A DNA stretch of 64,000 bases, taken from contig NC_135228.1 of assembly GCF_052324685.1 (NCBI RefSeq), positions 10,566,886 through 10,630,885 of the forward strand. The letters are read 5' to 3'. The position numbers and the translations under genes are program-made. Below are positions 11,001 to 21,110 of this stretch, piece after piece. Each line of letters opens with the position of its first letter. Positions within the stretch are counted from its first letter, which is position 1. Under the pieces are notes generated by a model. The model made no database searches, had not been told where the DNA came from, and was given only the letters and a program-made list of their open reading frames with translations. This DNA comes from Brachyhypopomus gauderio. Taxonomy: Eukaryota > Chordata > Actinopteri > Gymnotiformes > Hypopomidae.

Positions 11001-11171
11001 CTTTGTGCCTTTGACGAGTTGGTTAAAGCACATTTTGTTTTTGGTACTGCTTACTGTGAGAGCCTGCGTAACATGTACACATTTATTCAGATGACAATCT
11101 ACAAGATAGACATTGGGAAAGTAAAGGAGAGCCCAAGAGTGGCTGAGTTAAGGGCTAGATTTGTACAGTAA
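8063..11171 (+). pseudogene. Decayed SAMD3-like gene (fish multi-copy family)
   Basis: Eight exon-like blocks with good splice sites: 8063-8144, ~8607-8721, 9387-9523, 9682-9775, 9857-10176, 10261-10450, 10628-10755 and 10854-11171 (stop TAA). Recognisable segments in order: MLVRVKYKTEQKYIKITD, TRRQMVNILTAEMTETHG, FPRFKDVKGL, WDSDLSSLILLLHLLPPSAQ, and a C-terminal KESPRVAELRARFVQ. These match the 'sterile alpha motif domain-containing protein 3-like' proteins that are numerous in fish (recalled; function unknown). Lesions: an in-frame TAA at 9743-9745 where the family has Tyr; a frameshift near 9875 and a TAA soon after it in exon 5; a further frame break near 10108. A hAT element also sits at the start codon. 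The exon 2 frame was not fully resolved. Inactive copy. Confidence 0.65.
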
Positions 11172-11197
11172 ACACAGTGTTTTAAAGACTGTCTAAG

Positions 11198-13615
11198 ATG
11201 ATTTGTTTCATATGCCAGTTGAGCCACTCTAATGCCAATTGGCTTGTTAGACACTTCAAGGTAATTCATGGGCTGTGCCCTGGTAAAACACTTAGATTGA
11301 AATGTGGAGAAGTAGGATGTTTCCATGTGTCTGGTACATTTTCTGGTTTTCGAAAGCATGTTAAACGAGCACACGAACATAAAATTGCAACGCAAACATT
11401 TAATGAGGAATTTGTAATTAAGGAGGAACAAAGTAGTGTTGTACACGAAGATTTTGATAATTTGAGTTCAAACACCATTTCTATATCAGAAGTGTCTAAC
11501 AAACATTTTGGATATGTGTGCATCAACTGTTGCGCAGGTTCAGGGGGCAGGGGTTGGTCAGGGTATAAACAATTTGATTTGTTCTCTAGAAGAAATTGTA
11601 CACGAAATACAAAATCAGTGTAGAGAGACAGTCGTCAAACAATTGCCTTCAGAAAATACACAATGTGTCAATCAAGTTAAGCAGTCTTTAAGTGAACTTG
11701 AAAACCATTTCACACAATTAAATTCTGAGGCAAAACGACGCAGATATTTTTCTCATAAATGGAGCACTGTTAATCCTGTGGAGAAAGTACTTGGTGTTAG
11801 GTTTGATAAAAGGAGAAACAAAAGCACAGGAACATATGACCAGGTTGTTGTAAGTTTGTCTATATACCCATCTTGGAACCGATACAGTCTTTTTTTAAAA
11901 CATCCATACCCTAGTGATATGTTAAGCCAAACATGTTTACCTAGTGACCATGTATATAGGGATTTAAAGGATGGATCATACTGGAAGAGTCATCCTCTTT
12001 TTTCTAAAGAAAAAAATGCTTTACAGATTCAGTTGTTTTATGATAATTTTGAAACTGCAAATCCATTGGGGTCTAAAGAGGGTGTACATATATTAGGGGG
12101 CATTTATTTTACTTTAAGAAACTTTTCACCCAGATATAATTCATGTTTGGTTAATATACACTTGTGTGCTCTCTTTCATCATCAAGACATTAAGACATAT
12201 GGGTTTAGCTTGATTTTGGAACCTCTTGTTAGAGATCTTAAATTTCTTAAAAATGAGGGCATTGAGGTACCAGCCTTGGGTGGGCACATACATGGAACTA
12301 TTGTTCAAGTAACGGGTGATAATTTGGGTCTCCACAGCTTATTTGGCTTTGTTCAGTCATTCAGCGCAAAAAATTGCTGTCGTTTTTGCCTCACAAATAG
12401 GGAGGATTTTCAGACTGTATTTTCTGAAGATGAAAGTGTGTCTTTGAGAAGTAAAGAATTGCATGTGGAACACTGTCTGTCCATTGAGCGCGACCCTGAA
12501 CAATTAACTGTGTACGGTGTTAAAAGCAACTGTTTATTAAATTCACTTGAGTACTTCCATATCATTGATAATTATTCAGTGGATGTTATGCATGATATAT
12601 TGGAAGGGGTTGCACAGTTTGAGGTAAAGCTTATATTGAAGTATATTGCTGAAAACTTAATTTCTTCCGAGGAGCTAAGTGGCAGAATACAGTGTTTCAA
12701 CTATGGATTTGTGGAAAGGAGGAATCAGCCCCCTGCGGTGAAATTGGGCGATGGGAGCAACGATTTGGGTCTTAATGCTATACAGTCGTGGTGTCTTCTG
12801 CGCAATATGCCACTACTATTTGGTGAAGTGGTGGGGGTAAATGACCGTTACTGGCATCTTTTGTTGCTGCTTTTACAGATAATTAACATAGTTTTTGCAC
12901 CAATGTTGACTGAGGGTATCACTGTGTATTTGAAACATTTGATTGCTGAACATCATCGCCTTTTCAAAAGCCTGTTTCCAGAAAAAAAATCTTTTACCCA
13001 AACACCATTTTATGATTCACTATCCCCGTTGCATATGAAAAATTGGTCCAATAATTCACATGTGGTGTATGCGATTTGAAGCGAAACAATTTTTTTAAGA
13101 GACAACAAAAATGCTTCAAAAACATAACATTGAGCTTGGCAAGGAAACACCAGCATCATAGGTCATTCAATTGGGAATATTTCAGCCAGAATAAGATGAT
13201 ATTTGGTCCAGGAAAGGAAATTTCATTGTCCGATTTCACCGCAGGTAAAGAGATTGCTCTCAAATTGAATGTGTTGCTCAACACCAGAGTGTTATTAGTC
13301 AAATGGGTAAAGTACCATGGGGATGAGTATCGTCCTGATTTGGTAGTTTGTACAGATGTTGTTCAAGAAATGCCTGTTTTCAAGAAAATAGACTGTATCA
13401 TAGTCAAAGATCAACAAGTATTTTTGGTTGTTGCAGTGTTGGAGACCTTGTGTTTTAATGAGCATTTTCATGCATTTCAAGTTGCTTTCCTTAAAAAGGA
13501 GTTTTCTGTTATTTATGTCAAGAAGCTTGTGTACCACAGGCCATTTGATTTGCAAATGACTTACAAAATGGATGATTACAGTCAGTTTCTTGTACCATAC
13601 TACCACTTTCTGTAG
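11198..13615 (+). pseudogene. C2H2 + Tnp2/CACTA-like transposase gene, frameshifted
   Basis: Three overlapping frames make one product. 11198-11623 encodes two C2H2-like fingers (CFICQLSHSNANWLVRH and C-x4-C-x12-H-x4-H). 11508-13079 encodes ~520 residues of a large RNase-H-like protein, with a CRFCLT cysteine pair and a VDVMHDILEGV motif about two-thirds of the way along. 13076-13615 continues it (FKNITLSLARKH...) after two small frame breaks around 13055-13095. The D-x-MH-x(3)-G motif resembles the catalytic region of Tnp2 (EnSpm/CACTA) transposases; the exact superfamily is inferred. No introns were needed. It starts 26 bp after the SAMD3-like stop on the same strand. A CACTA-like terminus ends at 14019. 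Alternative: a domesticated transposase. Confidence 0.5.
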
Positions 13616-13939
13616 TCAAAATTGTTCAGGTCAATTGTTGTACCTTATTTTGTACCACATTTTCTGTGACCTCTCTTTAAATTGATGGCCAAAAATATAA
13701 TTGCATGTGGCAATTTCTTTTGGATTTTTCATTTTTGGGAACCTTTTGTTTTTATGCTGAAGAAAGTTTTATAACAAAACTAAAATCATTTGAGGAACAA
13801 AAAGTGAAAATAAAGATGTTATACTTCACTAATCTGTGCTGATGTTTGTTTTCTTGAAGAGTTACAATTGTTTAGTGACTTGGACAAAGCTTAAATAGTA
13901 AGTAAATTAATATTAATTCAAAATAAGAGTAAACTGAAA

Positions 13940-14019
13940 TGAACACCAGGGAGTGTTATCTGAGACAGTGTTAAATTTAACTCTTATAGAGTTAATCTAA
14001 CACTTGCGATTTTACTGTG
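13940..14019. mobile_element. Possible CACTA/EnSpm-type 3' terminus
   Basis: Subterminal gtgttaaattt / gagttaatctaacactt repeats end in gcgattttactgtg, whose inverse begins cacagtaaaa. EnSpm-type elements in fish have CAC ends and such ACACT-rich subtermini (recalled). The matching 5' end was not found in the window. Confidence 0.4.
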
Positions 14020-14039
14020 TAGCAGAAGTAGATTGAAGT

Positions 14040-14592
14040 TCAACCAGTGATTCCTCTGCCCTTGGAGTAAGTGGTTGTGTCTATCCTTTTGCAAGACAGA
14101 TAAAGTCTCAGTACTTTCACTTTCCTTGTTTTGTACTGTTCACCCAGTGTGGTCAATGGATCTAGCTCTTCTTCAGTAAAGTCTCTCATTGTGATTTCAA
14201 ATTCAGTTATGTCACCCAATTTGTTTTTTCCATTTGGAAAGAACAGCTGTTTGCCACACTTTAAAAGCTCTGCCATTGTAGCTGTTTTTAAAGCCTTCAG
14301 GTGCCTGATTCCACCTCCTCGTTTCCCTTTGATCTGAACAAAGGAGTCACCAACTTCTTCAAATAGTCCCATTTGGTAATTCCGTTCTGCTTTTTGAGCA
14401 TTTTTGCAGGCATGTCTTTCGTTCAGCTTTGCCATGAGATTTTCAGTTGCTTTAGACACAGTACTGCTGATTCCCTCTGATGCAGCCACTTCCCTTCTGC
14501 AGTACTGCCTTACTGCTATCCGGTCTCCAAATCTGGGCACATATTTCATCAGTTGCTCATCTGACATGCTATTAACAGCACAACAGTCAATC
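14040..14592 (-). CDS. Last exon of an uncharacterised fish protein family
   Basis: The minus-strand exon begins after an acceptor (ccctatag, read on the minus strand) with IDCCAVNSMSDEQLMKYVP and runs without interruption to a stop at 14040. Features: FGDRIAVRQYCRRE, a KR-rich segment followed by GKRGGGIRHL, then FFPNGKNKLGDITEFEI and LDPLTTLGEQY near the end. I recognise the pattern (GDRxxxRxxC, GGGxRH, LFFPNG, TTVGE-like) as a multi-copy family in fish genomes often found near transposons, but its function is unknown. Upstream coding exons on the minus strand were not identified. Because the frame is clean over 180 codons it may be recent or still constrained. Confidence 0.5.
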
Positions 14593-15050
14593 TATAGGGG
14601 GTGAACAAAAACATAATTAATAGAACAAATTGACCGAAACTTTGACAACCAAATATCCTTTAAATTCAGAGTGGGAGCTAAATAGGAGTACTTTATACTA
14701 TATTAGTGAGCTCTGTTTATAAAATGCATTTTAATGCACAAAATTTGTTTACTGTTACGGTTACTGTTACTATCCATCATCTGTGGCAGCATGGTGGGAT
14801 AATATGAGCATTACTATATTACACTGTAGATTTTGGATAAAACATGTTGCCCTGAGAAATGTGCTAATTCTGTTGGAAATTAATAACATTCTATATTCCA
14901 GGACTTATCTCAGACGCTGTGACGTCGGGTGCAGCGTGAAGGACGAGACACAAATCCTTGCTTGACAACAGGCGTCACGTTTAATGGACAACAGATGGCG
15001 CTGTATGCGCACGTACAAACTCACATAAATACACGCAAACGTGCAGACTT
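14593..15050. other. No gene seen
   Basis: AT-rich to 14900, then a GC-richer stretch (cagacgctgtgacgtcgggt...) that resumes beyond the MITE at 15403-15600. The two flanks probably belonged to one older repeat split by the MITE. Confidence 0.35.
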
Positions 15051-15051
15051 A

Positions 15052-15400
15052 AAGCTCTGTTCGAAATAGACTACTACATACTGGATACTGCATACTGGAC
15101 TCTGTATATACTGGATACTGCATATTGGTCCTCGTAGTAGTATGCAGTACAGTTTCCAGTATGCAACAAAAGCAAAGCATATTACGGGGTCACGTGAACG
15201 TAGCGTTGCATGATGGGATGCAGTACACCACGAAGATAGCTCTGTTCGCGTACTGGAATATTTTGCGGAAGTAGTAGGTCATCCGGGTATGTTTCGCGTA
15301 CTGGAAATTTTCATTTTGGTCACATACTGCATACGGCATACTGATTTGGGGCTCGATCAGTACACCAGTAGTATGTAGTAGGCTATTTCGAACACAGCCT
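15052..15400. mobile_element. Palindromic MITE (tgttcgaaatag termini)
   Basis: Long imperfect inverted termini: agctctgttcgaaatagact at the left and the inverse ending ctatttcgaacacagcc at the right, with internal tactggatactgcatac repeats. Flanked by tta at 15049-15051 and 15400-15402, suggesting a 3-bp TTA target site (PIF/Harbinger-like), though the terminus is offset by one base between ends. Confidence 0.6.
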
Positions 15401-15692
15401 TAGACAACGACGAGCACAAGACACTGCGCGAACGCACATTAAATAGACAGGCCACATAAACCCCACGTGATGACGAGACGAGCCACAGGTGAGACAGATA
15501 ATCACAAGACAGACCCGCACCCACGGAGATACACTGACGCAGACGAGTAGACACAGACGACGTTAACACACGCCCCAAAGGGAGGGTTCGGGGACCGTGA
15601 CACTGGCCCATAGGCCCTTTTCACACTTCCACATTTTTTCTTCCAGAAGTTCTCGTCGCAGGGTAAAGTTACTTCCATTACACATTTAATCA

Positions 15693-15953
15693 ATGGCAGA
15701 GTCAAATAACAAGAGCTTTTTCAGTGCACCACGGTGTTCGATCTCGAAGCAAAAACAGCCGTATCTCAGTTTCCACGGTTTTCCTGCTGACGACGAGCAA
15801 AAAAAAAATGGGTTTGTGCAATTAGGAGGGATGAAGGAGAAAACTTTGTGATACGGAGCATCTTTGTGTGTAGCCATCATTTCACTGCTGCAGACTACAT
15901 ATCAGGAAGCTCGCGGCTAAAAGTTGGTGCTGTTCCCTGTTACTGTCCCCAGC
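15693..15953 (+). pseudogene. THAP zinc-finger domain, frameshifted in an A10 run
   Basis: ATG at 15693 starts MAESNNKSFFSAPRC, then YLSFHGFPADDE. The frame breaks in a run of ten A residues (~15799-15808). The next frame continues KWVCAIRRDEGENF, then FVCSHHFTAADYI and RLKVGAVPCYCP. The order SFHxFPxD, W-V-x-x-IRRD, C-x2-HF, and L-K-x-G-A-V-P is the THAP (C2CH) signature, ~85 residues at the N-terminus as in the family. The break could be real or a homopolymer sequencing error. The downstream catalytic region is not recognisable. Confidence 0.65.
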
Positions 15954-15955
15954 CG

Positions 15956-16227
15956 GTTTCAGTGGAACAGTTGCTGTCCGCGTTTGAAAGATCAAGCTCT
16001 CGGCTGGGAGTAGAGGTATGTCCGCTAGCATCTAGCCGTGATCCGCTAGCATCTAGCCGTGATCCGCTAGCATCTAGCCGTGATCCGCTAGCATCTAGCC
16101 GTGATCCGCTAGCATCTAGCCGTGATCCGCTAGCATCTAACCGTGATCCGCTAGCATCTAGCAGTCTACTCCCAGTCGAGAGTTTGCTCTTTCAAATGCG
16201 GACAGCAACTGTTCCACTGAAACTAGC
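15956..16227. repeat. Large hairpin: 59-bp inverted arms around a 21-bp tandem array
   Basis: Arms at ~15956-16015 and ~16166-16225 are inverse complements with a few mismatches (start gtttcagtggaacagttgct). Between them are about seven tandem 21-bp units, ccgctagcatctagccgtga plus t, encoding a PLASSRD repeat in one frame. A few more copies follow to ~16275. Confidence 0.85.
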
Positions 16228-16372
16228 TCTGATCCGCTAGCATCTAGCTCTGATCCGCTAGCATCCAGCTCTGACCATCACTTTGCTGTCGACTATATTG
16301 GGCACTGAATAAACAACAACACTTAATCGCACAGTGTACGCCCAGCTTAACCTAGCTAGATATTGTTAACTA

Positions 16373-18269
16373 AAGCTGGGCGTACACTGTGCAATTTTTG
16401 GCCCATTTTCGGCCGATTTTTCACTCATGCGACTATTTTTGCGATCGGGCTGAGTTTCGGCTCAATCGCATGTCGTGCATCGTGTAGTTTACACAGGTAA
16501 ACGAGGAGCGATTCACACCTCACGACCAACTCCCGATCAGAAATCGCAGCGTCGCAAGAATATCAAACATGTTTGAAATTCAAATCGCTCCTCGTGAGAG
16601 TATCGCACTGTTGAAGCAGCTCCACGAGCAGACTCTCCGCAACCTCTCACACTGCGCATGCGCGAAAGGCAGAAGAGGACGTAAAATCCTCTGTGTGTGT
16701 GCGCGCCAGAGGTGGGACTAAGTCAGTGTTTTGCAAGTCTCAAGTAAGTCCAAGTCTTTATCCTCAAGTCCCGAGTCAAGTCTCAAGCAAAGACAGTCAA
16801 CTCAAGTCAAGTCTCGAGTCAAGACAGGCAACCATCAAGTCAAGTCCCAAGTCTGAAACTTGGAATTTCAAGTCCTTTCGAGTCTTTTTTTTTTTACAGG
16901 CACCAACGCTTTACGAATGCTACGCTGATGCGTTTCTTTACTCGTTTTGTTGGTGTCCGCCAGCCAAAAGATGACAGATCATTTACATTTTATCTTCTCT
17001 TAATTACATACTTAAACAAGAATGTTTCGTTACATCATTTTACACGAAAATAGCAAGCTTCATCGTAAGCAAAATGCTGTCATTACGAATGGTTATTCTA
17101 AACATTTGGATAAAATGTTTAAATATAGACTAATAAAAGGTTAGGGTTATTTTTCATTGTTTTCTGTTATTGTGGGGTCACGGTGTACTATTGTTACCTG
17201 GAGATTCAGTGGGGTCACATATTCTGATGGCTGCCGTCAGAATTGGTGACCCCAGTTAAAAAGGCTCACCTGTACATCCCATTCATGATTTCTTTGTTGG
17301 CTGCAATGGTGAGGGGATGGTAAATCTTGTTTAAGTACATTTATGTAATTAAGAGACGATAAATGTAAATATAAATATCTGTCATATTTTGGCTCGTGGA
17401 CACCAACAAAACGAGTAAAGAAAGTGCATCAGCGTAGTTTACGCAGCATTCGTAAAGCGTTTGTGCCTCTGAACAGAAACTGTGAAATAGCGCCCCCTGT
17501 GGTCACAAAACTCGACGGTCACAGAATCTGGTGTAACGCCGGTCTGCGTCAGAAGGACGGAAATGAAATTAATGGGGCACACTTTATAAACATTAATATG
17601 CGTTTTAAAATTTAGATTTGGGGTAAAAAAAAAAATCAAGTCTTTGCAAGTAAACAGGTTCAAGTCCAATTAAAGTCCCAAGTTATTGATGTAAAAGTCC
17701 AAGTCAAGTCTAAGTCTCTGAATATTTTTTCAAGTCAAGTCTTAATATTAATGACTCGAGTCTCGAGTCCAAGTTATGTGACTCGAGTCCCCACCTCTAG
17801 TGCGCGCGCATGTGCGAGTGAATTTCTTTTTTGATGAAATCATTGAAATATTGTTTTATTAGCAAGCAATAATTGCTAGTTGCAAATATACATCATAAAA
17901 CACAAGTTAATGGTACTTTTTCAGTGAATGAGGTGAAAACCCGCGTCTGCCCAGCCATTTCTTTGTCCATGCACGTCGCCTTTTTTTTTAGGTGTTTCTA
18001 GACACAGAATGGCACAAATTGCCAAGGCAGTGCGTTTTTTTTTTTTTGTGAGCATCTCCCGTTTTTATGATGCAGTTCCGGATACAAGAGTCCGATATGT
18101 GGTGTAAGGACGTATAGTGTGAGCAGTCAGGTCGCATGAGAGCGTTGGGTCGTATAGTGTGAGTATATGAATCGTGAGCTGTGAACTTTTAAACCCTGCG
18201 ATTTAGTCGTACAGTTTGAGCTGGAGCTGAGTACACGATTTAAAATATCGTACAGTGTACGCCCAGCTT
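16373..18269. mobile_element. MITE with aagctgggcgtacactgt termini
   Basis: Inverted termini aagctgggcgtacactgt (left) and acagtgtacgcccagctt (right), flanked by TA at 16371-16372 and 18270-18271. This terminus is widespread in fish (recalled). An extra inverse terminus at ~16330-16347 suggests a previous partial copy. Interior cgatcgggctgagt-type sequence; it is split by the hAT at 16707-17799. Confidence 0.7.
16707..17799. mobile_element. Nested hAT element, 1093 bp
   Basis: Termini cagaggtggg and cccacctcta with an exact 8-bp duplication gtgcgcgc at 16699-16706 and 17800-17807. Subterminal caagtc/gagtc repeats are dense at both ends. The interior is a large inverted repeat (arms ~16900-17030 and ~17328-17465). 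No transposase. Confidence 0.9.
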
Positions 18270-18410
18270 TAAGCTGTCAGTATCATTCGTAATATTATAA
18301 TGTATATCATAATATAGACTGTTTTACCACTCCGTAAGATGACTAATGGAACTAGCATTACGTTAAATAATAGTTAGTTACCTAGCTAGTGCTAGCTGGT
18401 GTCACCTTAC

Positions 18411-18564
18411 CCTGGTATGAGTGAATAAATTCTTCTACAAACAATTTGTAGCCTCCATTCAACTTGGAACCCTTCGTTGTTGAATGTTCTCCAACGATAC
18501 TTGAAACATATTTAAAATTCAGTCTCGGCAGCGACAACAGGGATGAAGTAAATACACGCTCCAT
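18411..18564 (-). CDS. First exon of an unrecognised gene in the P-like element
   Basis: ATG at 18564 (minus) opens 51 codons, MERVFTSSLLSLPRLNFKYV... with NGGYKLFVEEFIHSY, to a good donor (cagg then gtaagg). It lies ~80 bp inside the right TIR, so it is probably a second gene of the transposon. The GYK-F-x-E-x-x-I pattern is faintly like the N-terminus of YqaJ/SWIM-type accessory proteins, but this is a weak resemblance. Following exons were not found, and the nested insertions may have removed them. Confidence 0.35.
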
Positions 18565-18658
18565 GCTGAGGTGAATTGACAACAACTATCTTCTGTGAGT
18601 ACCGGAACTTGTTTTACCCGGCGGTGACGTATTTCCGCTTTGTTGTGAAAAGGGCCTA

Positions 18659-19625
18659 TTGCCTACAAAGTCAGTGGTCCTCGGACAGGAGATAATCATT
18701 TCTACTTTATTAAAAAATAAAAAGTAATAATTTAATTAATATCTTTACCACATGAAAGTAGGGAACCCTTGAGGGGTCACTAGCGAAAACATCTCCAATG
18801 ACTAAAGCCAAATGAAAATGGCACGACAACATTAATCAAATGTGACATTCACAATTTCATAGTCATTATAGAATGTAATGTTGAGGTACACTAGATGACA
18901 ATAGTTTATGCATTGTACATTATTCCTATTTTTTACTATGTTGATTTGATATTTGGTAATATGTGGATGGGGTGCTCTTAATGATATTAATTGTGCCTTA
19001 TATTCCTTGAAAAATGTTAATCACAGGGTTCAGAATTGTTTTTGAACCCAAATAGTTAAATACATTTTGGAATTTTATATTGTAATGAGGCCACTGTCAC
19101 CACCGTCAGTTGTAAAATCACCACCATCAGTTCTAAATTTACCATGTCAGAGGACGTGTTTATTAATTTGACTAACTTTTTATTTTCAAAATTAAAACCC
19201 GATTTATCCAAATTTAATCAGTGATAAGATGGGTCTGGGAGAACTTTCCAGAACTTTGTATGTACAGACTCGAGGACGAATATGTGAGTCATTTAAAAAA
19301 CCCATCGGTGTAACACACTTGTACCATACCAAACAGCAGTAAAGCTCTATTTAATTAAATTATAAACCCGTTGTTAACTATGTACGAGACACGTAGGTTG
19401 CATGGTGCACACAACTCCATTGTCTACCAACTCTCTGACACTGTCTGCTTAATTTTACGTTTCTTGCTTATATTTACCTTTTCATCACGAAAGGTTGACA
19501 CAGTAATGTCGTCCAATCGCCTGTTTTCTTTAAGAAATATAAAGAAACTGTCCATTATTTCTAATAAACGTGACGCTAGCTACACGTGTTCCTTAAAGCA
19601 GAGATGCTGTGGGAACTTGTAGCGA
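18659..19625. other. No gene seen; small TACGGAGCC fragment
   Basis: AT-rich. A ~35-bp fragment at 18762-18788 (gggaacccttgaggggtcac) matches a diverged terminus of the TACGGAGCC family. Nothing else recognised. Confidence 0.4.
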
Positions 19626-19879
19626 CTGGCCACTAGTGATGTGTCGTTCGCGAACAATCCGGTTCTAAGAGCCGGCTCTTTGAAGTGAACGATTGGAACC
19701 GGCTCCACAATGGGAGCTGTTTTAGGATCCTATTTGGGAGCCGCTTTTTCCTTCAGTATTGCGCTTGTGCTCTGCAAGTGCCACAGTGCCACAGTTTTTT
19801 TCCAACATCGTTTTTATTTGTCCTTCGGTGCCTCGCTGTCTCTCCCTCTCCTTGCGCGTATTGCTCTGTTTCTGCCAGT

Positions 19880-20609
19880 CAGGGTTGCCAGGTCCTACAA
19901 AAATATCCCGCACAAAGTCAGTGTAAAACCCGCCCTTCAGCAGCCTAAAGCCTGGTTTATACTTTCGCGAGCGACCGTAGCGTGCGACTCCGCCCATCTC
20001 GCGCGAGCGGTGTAGGCGTTTATACTTTCGCGAACGTCGCGAGTGTCACTGCAGTGTAAAATGTGGCTTTGCAGTGTTGTCCGAAACGATACGTTCCTCT
20101 TGTAATTCCAGGACGAAACATGAGAGAACGTGAAGACGTTAAGATTGGGCGTTTTGAAAATAAACAACCATTAAATAATGTGATAAAAAAGCGAATTATT
20201 TCGATTCATTTCGAGTATTTGTATAAATATTTAACTTAAATAAGTTTAACGTGCTCGGAAATATTGAAATGGACCTTTAAAGTGACGTACAAGTGCTTTA
20301 ATTCCACCTTGTATAGGTGTATGAACCCGGCAAACATGACTTTGTCCATCGCACTGAAGCGCGGCGCGCGAAGTTACCTCGCGAACGGACAGCACGCGAG
20401 GCCCTCGCGCACGGGCGGAGCCACAGCGATTACGTCATTTTCGCCGCGCGGACCCGCGATCGATTCTTTGTGTTGACATGTAACTCCCGCGGTAGCCCAA
20501 CTCAAAAGTAGCCCAAAAAACCGCACCCCGCGACCCCAAAATTTTTACCCGCGGCTGGATTTTCAAACAAGCCCAATTTGGCGTGAAAACCGCGAACCTG
20601 GCAACTATG
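19880..20609. mobile_element. Nested hAT element, 730 bp
   Basis: Termini cagggttgccaggtc and gaacctggcaactatg, with an exact 8-bp duplication ctgccagt at 19872-19879 and 20610-20617. Contains aaatatcccgc/cccgcggc subterminal sequence at its ends and a further palindromic block (tttatactttcgcga...) inside. Confidence 0.88.
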
Positions 20610-21110
20610 CTGCCAGTGGTAGAGCATACTTGGCGCGTCGCGACCAGCGCGAGGGTCCGTGCGCCAAAAATGACACAATCGCGGTGGCTCCGCCCCTGCG
20701 TGAAGACCCCCGTGCGAAGCGAGGTCGTGCACCTCTTCAGCGCAACGAACAAAGTTATATATGCCGGGTTCATACACCTTTACAAGGTGGAATTCAAGCA
20801 CTTGTACGTCACTTTTCAATATTGAAAAAGGCCATTTTCAATATTTCCCAGCACCTTAAACTTAAATATTTATACATATACTCGAAATTATTCGAAATAA
20901 TTCGCTTTTTTTATCACATCGATTCAGTCAGACATCTATTTGTTGTGAAACAAAATACAGTTACATTTTCAAGTACTTTAGCCTACTTTAGCATTTTTCA
21001 AACCTGGAACACAATGCAACATTAATTTTCGTCAGGTAAAATGTTCCTTTCCCTGTTGTTGAGGGGTGTTTATACTACCACACATATCGTTTCGGACAAC
21101 ACTGCAAAGA
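20070..21110. repeat. Kilobase-scale inverted repeat inside the hAT
   Basis: Left arm ~20070-20440 and right arm ~20640-21110 are inverse copies. Examples: ttgcagtgttgtccgaaacg (20079) against cgtttcggacaacactgcaa (21087); gtgacgtacaagtgctt (20282) against aagcacttgtacgtcac (20796). The centre of symmetry falls near the right end of the nested hAT. Confidence 0.8.

Larger units (their letters stand above)
15611..18658. mobile_element. THAP-domain (P-like) transposon, decayed and nested
   Basis: Perfect 15-bp inverted termini: taggcccttttcaca at 15611-15625 and its inverse at 18644-18658. Reading inward from the left is a THAP-domain ORF; reading inward from the right on the minus strand is a second exon (18411-18564). 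THAP domains mark P-element transposases (established), so a P-like superfamily is inferred. No clear target duplication was found. A MITE (16373-18269), itself containing a hAT element (16707-17799), is inserted in it. Confidence 0.6.

Noticed and set aside
18411-18564. Assigning the minus-strand exon to il18bp as its missing C-terminal exon
   Set aside because: It starts with its own ATG, carries a donor, and lies inside the THAP element.
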